This document shows positions 51,759 through 60,298 of a stretch of DNA of 64,000 nucleotides, piece after piece (position 1 is the stretch's first letter; every line of letters begins with the position of its first letter). The notes beneath the pieces are model-generated. The model was given only the letters and a program-made list of their open reading frames with translations, did no database searches and had not been told where the DNA came from. Source of the stretch: Acidobacteriota bacterium (GTDB lineage Bacteria > Acidobacteriota > Terriglobia > Bryobacterales > UBA6623); NCBI GenBank assembly GCA_016125275.1, contig WGMB01000008.1, positions 62,001 through 126,000 of the forward strand, read 5' to 3'. The position numbers and the translations under genes were made by a program.

Positions 51759-52113
51759 GGCTCCTTTCTTTGTATCGCAGAGCCCTCACCGGGCGGGCTC
51801 CCATCTTCGCCTCTTCATCTCCGTCGCGATAAGATGGAAGAACAGCCGGCGCGGCCCGTGTTCGGGACCTGCGCAATCGGTTGATTCGAGGGGACTTATT
51901 TTCCGTGGCTGCGCCCAGGGGATTTCCACAACGATTTCCACAGGGCTCAACTGATTGATTCAGAACAACTTACGCCGTTTGCAACCGCCAACCCTGTGGA
52001 AAACCAAGGGTTATGGTTTCAACAGGGTAACGAGTTCGTTCCAGCGACCTTAGAAACTGGTTGCTTCGCCCGCCCAAGGCCCCTACGCTCGAACTTTTGG
52101 AATTCGCAGCCTG
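51759..52113. other. Intergenic region between maf and dnaB
   Basis: 355 bases with no convincing gene. The left half holds the start region of maf (minus strand). The right half, relatively AT-rich, contains three DnaA-box-like sites (51922-52003) and must include the dnaB promoter. No clear -35/-10 pair was found. Confidence 0.5.
51922..52003. promoter_or_regulatory. Cluster of three DnaA-box-like sites
   Basis: ATTTCCACA at 51922-51930 and 51934-51942 (+ strand, 8 of 9 with consensus TTWTNCACA) and TTTTCCACA on the minus strand at 51995-52003 (9 of 9). They lie 111-192 bases before the dnaB start codon. They may bind DnaA for dnaB control or belong to a replication origin. Confidence 0.5.
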
Positions 52114-53520
52114 ATGGAAACCCTGACCGCCAACGCCGTTCTGGAGAAGGGACTACCGGCCAACGTCGAGGCCGAGAAGTTCGTGCTCGGCTCCGTCTTG
52201 CTGGACGAGAGCCTGTTCCCGCAGGTCGACGCGGCCCTTTCGCCCGAAGACTTCATCCTCGAAAAACACAAGCGCATCTTCCTGCGCATGAAGGACTTGG
52301 CGGAGCGGCCGGAGCGTATCGAGTACCTCACCCTGGTCGAAGAGCTCGACCGTCACGGCCAGCTCGAATCCATCGACGGCATCGCCTACATCGCCTCTCT
52401 CAACGAGGGCTTGCCGCGCCTGACGTCTATCGACAGCTACGTCAAGATCGTTAAGGACAAGTCGCTGCTGCGCCAGCTCATCCGCACCTCGCAGACGATC
52501 ATCTCGCAGTGCGTCGAAAGCTCGGAGGAGGTCGAGGACATCCTCGCCGAAGCCGAGTCGAGCGTGATGAAAGTGGGCGACGCCCAGTTGCGCTCCGGCC
52601 TGTCCTCGCCCCGCGAAGTCGTCGAAAGCGTCCCCGGCGGAATTCAGGCGTTTCTGGATCCTTCGCGCCGCGTCAAGGGCTTGGCGTCGCCCTTCCTCAA
52701 GCTCGAAGAGATGACCACCGGCATGCACGGCGGCGAGCTCATCATCCTGGCCGCCCGCCCTGCCATGGGCAAGACGTCGTTCGCGCTCAACATGGCGCAG
52801 CACATCGCCAACGACAACGGCCCCGACGATCCCGCCCGGACCGTCGCGCTGTTCTCGCTCGAAATGTCGAAGGAGTCGCTGCTCACTCGCATCCTGTGCG
52901 CTGAGGCCCGGGTCGACCAGCACCGCTTCCGTGGCGGCTACCTCAATGAAGACGAGAAGCGCCGGCTCCGCGCCTCCCTGCACGGCATCGTCAGCTCCAA
53001 TCTCTTCATCGACGACTCCGCCGACACGTCCATCATGGACATCTCGGCCAAGTGCCGCCGGCTGCGCTCCGAGCACGGCCTCGGCCTGGTCGTGGTCGAC
53101 TACTTGCAGTTGATGGCGTCGAAAGGCAAGGTCGAAAGCCGCGTGCAGGAGATCTCGCAAATCTCGCGCGGCCTCAAGCTGCTGGCCAAGGACCTCGACG
53201 TGCCCGTGCTGGCGCTCTCCCAGCTCAGCCGCGCGCCGGAACAGCGGCAGGGCGACCACCGCCCGATCCTAGCCGACTTGCGCGAGTCCGGCTCGATCGA
53301 ACAAGACGCCGACCGCGTCATGTTCATCTTCCGCGAAGAGATCTACAAACCGGACAGAGAGGACCTCCAGGGCATCGCCGAGCTCATCATCGCCAAACAG
53401 CGTAACGGTCCGACCGGCAAGATCCGACTGGCGTTCATCAACAAGTTCGCCAAGTTCGAGAATCTGGCCGACGACATCGGAGGCGCCCCCAGCGACGACG
53501 ACGCTCCGTTCGACGCCTGA
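52114..53520 (+). CDS. dnaB: Replicative DNA helicase DnaB
   Basis: 468 residues. The N-terminal helical domain (about 12-115) has PANVEAEKFVLGSVLLDE. The RecA-like domain has Walker A ARPAMGKTS (214-222), SLEMSKESL, a Walker B-type VVVDYLQLM, QISRGLKLLAKDL and DLRESGSIEQDADRVMF. It unwinds DNA ahead of the replisome. The acidic tail is normal. No intein or insertion is seen. It is preceded by DnaA-box-like sites and followed by tRNA-Arg. Confidence 0.96.
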   Translation: METLTANAVLEKGLPANVEAEKFVLGSVLLDESLFPQVDAALSPEDFILEKHKRIFLRMKDLAERPERIEYLTLVEELDRHGQLESIDGIAYIASLNEGLPRLTSIDSYVKIVKDKSLLRQLIRTSQTIISQCVESSEEVEDILAEAESSVMKVGDAQLRSGLSSPREVVESVPGGIQAFLDPSRRVKGLASPFLKLEEMTTGMHGGELIILAARPAMGKTSFALNMAQHIANDNGPDDPARTVALFSLEMSKESLLTRILCAEARVDQHRFRGGYLNEDEKRRLRASLHGIVSSNLFIDDSADTSIMDISAKCRRLRSEHGLGLVVVDYLQLMASKGKVESRVQEISQISRGLKLLAKDLDVPVLALSQLSRAPEQRQGDHRPILADLRESGSIEQDADRVMFIFREEIYKPDREDLQGIAELIIAKQRNGPTGKIRLAFINKFAKFENLADDIGGAPSDDDAPFDA

Positions 53521-53563
53521 CCCCGCCGTCCGGGCCTGACATACAATAGGGTCAGCTCGGCGT

Positions 53564-53640
53564 GGGCGCGTAGCTCAGGTGGATAGAGCATCTGCCTTCT
53601 AAGCAGAGGGTCGCAGGTTCGAGTCCTGCCGCGCCTACCA
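53564..53640 (+). tRNA. tRNA-Arg (anticodon TCT)
   Basis: 77 bases with encoded CCA. Acceptor GGGCGCG pairs with CGCGCCT (G-U at the first pair). The D-arm is GCTCAGGTGGATAGAGC and the anticodon stem TCTGC/GCAGA with loop CTTCTAA, so the anticodon is TCT (reads AGA/AGG). The T-arm is GCAGGTTCGAGTCCTGC. All four arms fold. Confidence 0.97.
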
Positions 53641-53686
53641 TTCCGGGCCAAGCCTCTCGTTGCGGCTGAGCCAGCGGGCTCCGCGA

Positions 53687-54724
53687 ATGACCTCACAGCC
53701 CCCGTCTTCGGCCTCCGGCTCGGCGCCCTCGCCGTCCCAAGGCGGCTTCCCGGGCTCCTCCACCAAGGCCTTCGTCTTCGCGTTCCTGGTTCTCTGTCTC
53801 CTGCTGTTCTGGCGCTTCCACGGCCCCGAAGGCTGGCCTGCGCTTGTCAGCGTCATTGATGACAACGCCGAACGCCTCTGGACCTATCCCTACTTCAAGT
53901 TTGGTCGGCTGTCGATCACGCCGGCCTTCCTGACCAAGTCCTTCGTCTTCCTGCTGGCGATGGCTCTGCTCTCGAGCGGCGCCCGCCGGTTCTTCGAGGC
54001 TCGTTTCCTGCGCCGATTTCCCCTGGACCGAGGGCGCAGCTATGCCCTCGCCCAGTTCGTCGGATACGGCGTCTTCGTGATGGGTCTCATGGTCGGTGTG
54101 GAGGCCGCCGGCTTGGACCTGACCACGCTCACAGTCTTCGGTGGTGCGTTGGGCCTCGGCCTGGGCTTCGGACTCCAGACCGTCGCCAACAACTTCGTCT
54201 CCGGACTGGTGCTGCTCACTGACGGCGCGATCAAGGTGGGGGACCGCATCGAGGTCGGGGACCTTGTTGGCAATGTCACCCGCATCGGCCCTCGCGCGAC
54301 CTGGATCGAGACCAACGGCAGCCGCGTCGTGATCGTACCAAACTCTGAGCTAGTCAGCGGCCGCGTCATCAACTGGACAGCCAACAATCCCCGGGTCCGC
54401 TTCTCCCTGATCGTGGGCGTGCCCTACGACTCCGATCTCCGCAAGGCGCAGTCCGTCCTGGTCGATGTCGCGCGCAAGCACCCCAAGACGCTCTCGACGC
54501 CCCCGCCCGAGGTGGTTTGCATCGACTTCGCGGACTCCAGCGTGAACCTCGAGCTGCGCGTCTGGACGATCGCCGGGGTCCGCTCCGCCACCGCCTACGT
54601 CAGCGATCTGCGCTTCTCGGTCTACGAAGCGTTTCGAGACAACGGTCTCAGCTTCCCCTTCCCGCAGTTGGATGTGCACCTACCGCCGGCAATTCCTTCG
54701 GACGACGAACCGCCGGCGGCGTAG
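53687..54724 (+). CDS. MscS-type mechanosensitive channel
   Basis: 345 residues from ATG 53687. A Ser/Pro-rich N-terminus is followed by three or four helices; the pore helix TM3 is seen in GGALGLGLGFGLQTVANNFVSG. The beta domain then starts (KVGDRIEVGDLVGNVTRIGPRATWIET) and runs into VIVPNSELVSGRVINW, the MscS signature. It opens under membrane tension to release solutes. Its C-terminal alpha/beta domain is complete. Confidence 0.9.
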   Translation: MTSQPPSSASGSAPSPSQGGFPGSSTKAFVFAFLVLCLLLFWRFHGPEGWPALVSVIDDNAERLWTYPYFKFGRLSITPAFLTKSFVFLLAMALLSSGARRFFEARFLRRFPLDRGRSYALAQFVGYGVFVMGLMVGVEAAGLDLTTLTVFGGALGLGLGFGLQTVANNFVSGLVLLTDGAIKVGDRIEVGDLVGNVTRIGPRATWIETNGSRVVIVPNSELVSGRVINWTANNPRVRFSLIVGVPYDSDLRKAQSVLVDVARKHPKTLSTPPPEVVCIDFADSSVNLELRVWTIAGVRSATAYVSDLRFSVYEAFRDNGLSFPFPQLDVHLPPAIPSDDEPPAA

Positions 54725-54738
54725 TGCGGTCGCAACTT

Positions 54739-56388
54739 CTACCAGCGGCGTTCGACGCCGGCGACCTCGCCCGCGTCGCCCCTCCGGCGGAGAAAGACCG
54801 ACACGCTCGGCGTCTGCGGCGGACAGTCGATCTGCGCTTCCAGGAAACCGGCCCCACCGGACGCCGCAAAAGCCTCTGCGCTCGACCAGCCGAAGCTCCC
54901 GGTCAGCGCCTTGCTCGACCGCGCCACGTTGTCGTAGGTCGACCAGCGGATCTGGCAATTCTCCGGACGAACCGGGCGCGCGGGAAGAAGCGAGTCGAAC
55001 TTCAACTCCCCGTTCTCCACCCGAAAGGCGTCGATCGGCAGAGTCAAGTACGCATCGGCGATCTTGTCGCGCCGCTCGATCAGCGTCTTCGTCACCCAGT
55101 CCGCCGCCCGCGGATCGGTGTACTGCCCGGTCGCAACCATCGCGCGGATCTGGTCGTCGTCGAAACGCGCGACCTGCTTGGCGGCCCAGAACGCGTCGTC
55201 CTGATCCATCATCAGGAAAGCCGGATTCGGATAGTTCGGCTTCCACTCCTGTGGAACGAACGACTCCGCCTCGAACTGGCCTACGCCGGTGTACTTCGGC
55301 GCGTCCGCCCTCGCCCACAGCGGGACGTACAGCCCTAGGGTGATGATCTGCATCCCGGCCGGCTTGGTCTCGAGAAAGTACTCGTGCCCCAGCCGCGGAT
55401 CCTTCGGCCGCAGACTGTCACTTCCGAGGCTCGAGCCGAAGTCGATCAGGTAGTGCCGTATGAAGCTTCTACCGCCTTCCTGCACGAAGGAATCCAGCGT
55501 ATTGATGGACTTGGCGTCGGTGTGATTCGTCCAAGCCGCAAACACTCGCAGGCCCCGCAAATCCCGCCGGAATTGGTGCCGCACCACATCGTTCGGATCG
55601 TCGCCACGCAGCCCCTCATACAGGAACGGCCCCAGGATCTCGCCGGGGATGAAGCGGCTCGCCAAGGCCCTGTAGCGCTGCTGATCGTCCTTCGGCTGAT
55701 GCCGCAGCATCCGCTCGATCACCGCCTTGGTCAGCTTCTCTCGCCCGCCTCGGCTGTTCTTCCAGGTCGATCCGGCGTCGATCTGCAACTGCTCTTCCGG
55801 GAAATAGACGACGTAGTTCTCCGGCGTGTTGTAGCCGGCGGCGTAAAGAATCTTGCTCACGATCACATCGGCCGCCGAAGCCAACTCCGGGTAGTCCGGA
55901 GGGTCAAACTTCAGCAGGTAGCGGTCGCCCTTGCCGTCTTCCACCAGAAATCCCGGCGAGACGCCGTCTTGTTTCGCGGCGATCACCTTCCACGGAGCGT
56001 CCGGCGTCGGCGGGTGCGAATCGCCCGGCCCTCTCGCCAACTCTTGGTTGGTCATCGGATGCATGCCGTGACGATTCACATACCAAGGACTGTCGGGCAC
56101 GCCGCCCACGGTGTTCACATTCTGAGCCGCGGCCGAGACGCCATCCTCCGACGCCGACCCGGCGCTCTCCACATAGGCCCGGCGTGTGGCATAGAAGCTG
56201 TTCTCGTAGAAGTCGTAGAGAGCATCCACAACCTGCTTCTTCGCCGAAGGGATGCTCCGCGGAGGCGGCTCGCGCCAGATGGGATCATCCGCCAGAAACC
56301 GAGGCAGCGACGGCTCCGCCGCAACCAGCCAAGCGGTCGTGAGGGCCGCCGCCCCCGCCGTTAGAAAGAGGAGCCGCTGCGAAGCCAT
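54739..56388 (-). CDS. Secreted protein with kinase-like motifs
   Basis: 549 residues with a signal peptide (LLFLTAGAAALTTAWLVAAE). Residues about 130-330 show a kinase-like order: RYLLKFDPP (Lys160), a helix region (SAADVIVSKILYAAGYNTPE), NHTDAKSIN (Asp291, Asn296, like a catalytic loop), and HYLIDFGSSLGS (Asp316-Phe-Gly). This order recalls HipA/CotH/Fam20-type atypical kinases. The C-terminal part is unassigned. It starts inside the end of an Omp85-type gene (28-base overlap), so it should act in the envelope. The kinase idea is an inference from motifs. Confidence 0.65.
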   Translation of the reverse strand: MASQRLLFLTAGAAALTTAWLVAAEPSLPRFLADDPIWREPPPRSIPSAKKQVVDALYDFYENSFYATRRAYVESAGSASEDGVSAAAQNVNTVGGVPDSPWYVNRHGMHPMTNQELARGPGDSHPPTPDAPWKVIAAKQDGVSPGFLVEDGKGDRYLLKFDPPDYPELASAADVIVSKILYAAGYNTPENYVVYFPEEQLQIDAGSTWKNSRGGREKLTKAVIERMLRHQPKDDQQRYRALASRFIPGEILGPFLYEGLRGDDPNDVVRHQFRRDLRGLRVFAAWTNHTDAKSINTLDSFVQEGGRSFIRHYLIDFGSSLGSDSLRPKDPRLGHEYFLETKPAGMQIITLGLYVPLWARADAPKYTGVGQFEAESFVPQEWKPNYPNPAFLMMDQDDAFWAAKQVARFDDDQIRAMVATGQYTDPRAADWVTKTLIERRDKIADAYLTLPIDAFRVENGELKFDSLLPARPVRPENCQIRWSTYDNVARSSKALTGSFGWSSAEAFAASGGAGFLEAQIDCPPQTPSVSVFLRRRGDAGEVAGVERRW

Positions 56389-57611
56389 ATCTGAAAACCT
56401 TCCCGGCTGAAGCCCGTGTCAATACGAAAGATCGGCGTGTTCTGCATCTTGAAGCGGAAGCCGAACCCGTAGCTTCGCTCCATCCCATGGATGTTCCATT
56501 GCGACTGCCGCTGAAAGACCTTGCCGGCGTCGGCAAACAGCGCCATCTCCAGGAATGACGCCGCCTCCCAGCGATACTCCGCGTTGAACGCAACGATGTT
56601 GTTGCCCGTGAACCGATAGGCCTGAAAGCCGCGCAGATAGTTCGGTCCGCCGACGGTCGGCTGGAGGTAGAACGGCACCACCTGATCGCTGTGGGCCGAC
56701 GTCAGCGTGGAGACGCCCTGCAACGCGATCACCCGTTTGTGATTGAAGAACGGGATGAAGTGCTGCACCAGCAGATCGGTCTGATCGAAGCCGTATCGCC
56801 GCGAGTCGCCATCCGACGAGCGCGTGTATTGCACCCGATACTGACCGCCCGACGTCGGGTGCCCGGCGCTGTCGCGGTTGTCGTACTTCGCGAAGCCGCC
56901 TGCCGTCCAGAGGTCGCCTTGCTGAAACAGGCCCGGCGCCGTGGTCGCATTGAACAATTGCTCCGAAGAAGGATAGCTGCCGGAACGGGCGGCGCCCACG
57001 TTGATGGCCCGAAACCCTCCGACCCCGCCCGCGCTCAGCCGGCGCGTCACGTGCAGCGCCGGGCGAAAGTCCACGCGGGCCTCCTCAAAGCCGTAGCTCG
57101 TCCGGTCTTCCTTGCGCGAGTCCGGCCCTTGACCGTAATATCCGAGTCCGCCCAGGTTGCTGTACTGCAGATTGAGCTCGACGGACGCTCGCTCCTGCCA
57201 CAGCTTCGGCATGGCCAGTTGCATGTCGCCCTGGTACCAGTGGTGGAGCGAAGCCCGGGCGGAGGTGCTGAACGTCAGTCGCTCGCCCCAAAGGTCCGAC
57301 CGCTGATACGCCGGGCCCAGCGAAAAGCCGCTGCCGACGCCGCGCATGCCGCCCACCCGCACGTGGAAGCCCTCGGCGCCGTTCACCAGTTGCACCCAGC
57401 GGTTGTTTTCCAGGTCGAGCAGCTTCTGCTCGAAGCGGCGGGTGTCGGAGGAAGCCACGGCCTTCTCCTTCGCGTCGCGCGCCGCCTCGATCTGCTCTTC
57501 GCGCGTTGGAGTAGGCGTTGGCGTCTGCCCCCGCGAGAGCGGCATCAGGAAACAAAGGATCGACAGCCACAGCCAAACGCCGCGCCAATGGATAATGAGT
57601 GATTCTTTCAA
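56361..57611 (-). CDS. Omp85/BamA-type outer-membrane barrel protein
   Basis: About 416 residues if TTG 57611 is the start; the frame is open to 57686. A signal peptide (WLWLSILCFLMPLSRGQ) is followed by a short charged helix (REEQIEAARDAKEKAV) and a barrel. VGGPNYLRGFQAYRFTG carries the Omp85 (L/V)RG(F/Y) motif, and the last strand ends in aromatic SSF. POTRA domains are very short or absent compared with BamA (five). This resembles the surface-antigen D15 type, with insertion or secretion of a partner. It overlaps the kinase-like gene and is divergent from the cytochrome gene. Confidence 0.72.
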   Translation of the reverse strand: MKESLIIHWRGVWLWLSILCFLMPLSRGQTPTPTPTREEQIEAARDAKEKAVASSDTRRFEQKLLDLENNRWVQLVNGAEGFHVRVGGMRGVGSGFSLGPAYQRSDLWGERLTFSTSARASLHHWYQGDMQLAMPKLWQERASVELNLQYSNLGGLGYYGQGPDSRKEDRTSYGFEEARVDFRPALHVTRRLSAGGVGGFRAINVGAARSGSYPSSEQLFNATTAPGLFQQGDLWTAGGFAKYDNRDSAGHPTSGGQYRVQYTRSSDGDSRRYGFDQTDLLVQHFIPFFNHKRVIALQGVSTLTSAHSDQVVPFYLQPTVGGPNYLRGFQAYRFTGNNIVAFNAEYRWEAASFLEMALFADAGKVFQRQSQWNIHGMERSYGFGFRFKMQNTPIFRIDTGFSREGFQIWLRSGSSF

Positions 57612-57827
57612 GACGAAAACGCCGATCAATTCTCCCGGCGCTCCTTGTTCAGTTCCGAATATCGCACAACGGCTTCGCCGCCCCATTGCGGCGTGCCACC
57701 CCGTCCCTTCGAGACTCCTGCGAACCGTCCGACGTTACCCCGCCAGCGAAACCCTCCGGCCGCCTCAGAGACGGACCGGCATGGGTCGGTCCGCCGACCC
57801 CAGGGATCGACTACACTACAAGGTGCT

Positions 57828-60212
57828 TTGAAGTCGGGCGACGTTTCCACGCAGGCGCGCGCCTGGACCGCCAAGTGCTCTCGGGCGCTCTGGCTGCCCC
57901 TCTGCGCGATCGTGGTCTGCGCCCCAGTGGGTATTGCGCAATCCGCCCCCATTGACGACGCGGCTCTCTTCGAAAATCGCGTGCGTCCGGTCCTCGACGC
58001 CAACTGCGCAGTCTGCCACAACCCTACTGACCCCAAAAACCGCCACAACTTCCTCAAAGCCGGGGACGCCTCCGACGTGGCCGTCCGACGCACGCTCTGG
58101 CGTGACGTCGCCACCCAACTCCGCAATCGAACGATGCCGCCCGGCGACGCGAAGATTGCCGAGTCGGACCGCCTCTTTGTCTCGGAATGGATTGAAAAAC
58201 AGCTCCAGAGCACGGGATGCGTCACCGGCGAGTATGCGGGCTACGTCGGACCGCGACGCCTGAATCGTCGCGAATACCGGAATACGGTCAGGGATCTGCT
58301 CGGCGTGGAGCTCGAAATCGCGGAGCTCTTCGCAGCCGATGAGGCCGGCGGGGCCGGTTTCGACACCAACGGCGCAACCCTCTATCTGCCGCCGCTGATG
58401 ATCGAGCGCTACATGGAGGCGGCCAAGGCCGTCGTGGACCGTGCGATCGTGTCGCCTCCCTTCAACCGAGTATATCTTTCGCACGAGCTGACACCAACGA
58501 TCCCTCCTCCGCCGGGCGACGCCAAGCCGGGTCGTCGGCTGCAGCCGGGTGAAGAGCTCGGAATCCAGGCCTCCGTCCTCACCGATGCGCCCTACGCCCT
58601 GCGCGTCTCCGTGGAGCGGCCGCGCGTCACGCCGTTCACCGTCGACGTAGCGGTCGACGGCGTCGTCGCGGGTCAGCTTTCTTATGGACGCGACTCCAAT
58701 GGCGGGGCGACGGCGCGCTCGCAGACCGTCAATCTGGCGCGCGGGCTGCACACGGTGTCGCTCATCAACGGGGCCGAACCGATCGACTTCTACAGCCTCA
58801 CCATCACGCAACAGCAGACGCCGCCGACCCCGGATCAGAGGGCCATCCACCATCGCTTGCTCGGACTGGAGCCGGGCCAGGCCCCCCTCGATCCCCGCCG
58901 GACGGCGCAGCGGTTCTTTTCCAGGCTGCTCCCCGCCGCCTACCGGCAGCCCGTGGAGACGGCCGAAGTGGAACGTATACTGTCCCTGTTCGACCGCTCG
59001 GCCGAACGCGGCGACCCTTTCGAGGATTCGGTCAAGTACGGACTCCAAGGCGTGTTGATCTCACCGCGCTTCCTGTTCCGCTACGAAGAAGCTCCGCAGG
59101 GCAGCGGCATTGAGCCGCTGGGCCAGTACGAGATGGCGTCGCGCCTGTCGTACTTCCTGTGGTCCACGATGCCCGACGACGAGTTGCTCGCGCTCGCCAA
59201 GGACGACCGGCTGCAGGACCCGCAGGTCCTATCCGCGCAGGTCGACCGCATGTTGGACGACCCTCGCTCCCGGGCTTTCGCCTCCGCCTTCATCGGCCAG
59301 TGGCTCGGAACGCAAGAGGTCGGCGGACGCGTCGTGCCGTTGCTCACCGAGCTCCAGCACTTCTACACGCCCGAGGTGGCCGCCGATTTGCGCGAGCAGC
59401 CGGAGCTGTTCCTGCACTACATCCTCACCAGCGATCGCAGCGTCGTGGATTTGCTCGACGCGCCCTACACTTTCTTGACCGAACGGCTGGTGAAGTACTA
59501 CCAGCTCGAGGGCAAGGTCCAGGTCCCGGCCAACGGCTTCCACCGGGTCACTTGGCCCGACGAGCAGCGCGCGGGCGTGCTGGGGCTGGCCTCGGTGCTG
59601 GCCATGACTTCGCACTACAAGCAACCGAGCCCTGTGCTCCGCGGGGCATGGGTGCTCGAAAAGCTCCTGGGGACGCCCGTTCCGCCTCCTCCGCCGGACG
59701 TACCGCCGCTGCCCGAAGCCAAGAAGGGCGAGGTCCTGCCGATGCGCGAGATGCTGGCGGCCCACCGCAACTCCACGGCCTGCGCAGCCTGCCACAACCT
59801 GATGGACCCCATCGGCTTGGGCCTGGAGAACTTCGACTGGATGGGCCGCTGGCGCGACGTGCGAGCCGACGGCAGTCCCGTCGACGCGTCCGGTTCGCTG
59901 CCCACCGGCGAGACCTTCAACGGTCCCGTGGAGTTGCGCCAGGTCCTGCTGCAGCGCAAGGGCGAGTTCCTGCGGCAACTGGTGACACGGACCTTGGGCT
60001 ACGCGGTCGGCCGCGGCCGGCAGGACGGCGACCAGTGCACGATTGAAGCGATCCTCGCCAAGCTCGAGGCAGACGACTACCGCGCCCGCACATTGATTCG
60101 AGAGATCGTTCTGAGCACGCCTTTCCGCAATCTCCAGAAGGACGCCGACCTGTCAGTGGCCGAGCCCGAGCCGGTGAAGCGAGCCCCCAAGAGGTTGCTG
60201 GGCACGAAGTAG
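57828..60212 (+). CDS. Planctomycete-type cytochrome multi-domain protein (DUF1587/1592/1588/1585-type)
   Basis: 794 residues from TTG 57828 with AAGGTG upstream. A signal peptide (ALWLPLCAIVVCAPVGIAQ) is followed by a haem-like CAVCH site (about 60) in VLDANCAVCHNPTDP. A second CAACH is near the C-terminus (STACAACHNLMDPIG), the DUF1588 signature. RLNRREYRNTVRDLLGVEL is the DUF1587 block, and DYSFLW-like SRLSYFLWSTMPDDELL belongs to DUF1592. These proteins are periplasmic and of unknown role; haem c attachment is expected from CxxCH. It lies directly upstream of a DUF1552 gene. Confidence 0.85.
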   Translation: MKSGDVSTQARAWTAKCSRALWLPLCAIVVCAPVGIAQSAPIDDAALFENRVRPVLDANCAVCHNPTDPKNRHNFLKAGDASDVAVRRTLWRDVATQLRNRTMPPGDAKIAESDRLFVSEWIEKQLQSTGCVTGEYAGYVGPRRLNRREYRNTVRDLLGVELEIAELFAADEAGGAGFDTNGATLYLPPLMIERYMEAAKAVVDRAIVSPPFNRVYLSHELTPTIPPPPGDAKPGRRLQPGEELGIQASVLTDAPYALRVSVERPRVTPFTVDVAVDGVVAGQLSYGRDSNGGATARSQTVNLARGLHTVSLINGAEPIDFYSLTITQQQTPPTPDQRAIHHRLLGLEPGQAPLDPRRTAQRFFSRLLPAAYRQPVETAEVERILSLFDRSAERGDPFEDSVKYGLQGVLISPRFLFRYEEAPQGSGIEPLGQYEMASRLSYFLWSTMPDDELLALAKDDRLQDPQVLSAQVDRMLDDPRSRAFASAFIGQWLGTQEVGGRVVPLLTELQHFYTPEVAADLREQPELFLHYILTSDRSVVDLLDAPYTFLTERLVKYYQLEGKVQVPANGFHRVTWPDEQRAGVLGLASVLAMTSHYKQPSPVLRGAWVLEKLLGTPVPPPPPDVPPLPEAKKGEVLPMREMLAAHRNSTACAACHNLMDPIGLGLENFDWMGRWRDVRADGSPVDASGSLPTGETFNGPVELRQVLLQRKGEFLRQLVTRTLGYAVGRGRQDGDQCTIEAILAKLEADDYRARTLIREIVLSTPFRNLQKDADLSVAEPEPVKRAPKRLLGTK

Positions 60213-60239
60213 CGACGCTTCGAAAGCGTCGATGCTACT
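60208..60239. terminator. Hairpin between the cytochrome and DUF1552 genes
   Basis: A bulged inverted repeat: GACGCTT pairs with AAGCGTC and GTAGC with GCTAC, with an extra GAT on one side, about 30 bases in all. It covers the stop region of the cytochrome gene. There is no T-tract, so it may be a processing or pausing structure. Confidence 0.35.
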
Positions 60240-60298
60240 GTATGGGCGGGGACGGCACGGAGAGAATCCGCCGAACCCCGGCAGGGAGACCGAACCGC

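Noticed and set aside
53564-53640. tRNA-Arg as an attachment site for the phage-like cluster
   Set aside because: It lies 12 kb from the cluster with housekeeping genes between, and no copy of its 3' end was noticed at the cluster edges.
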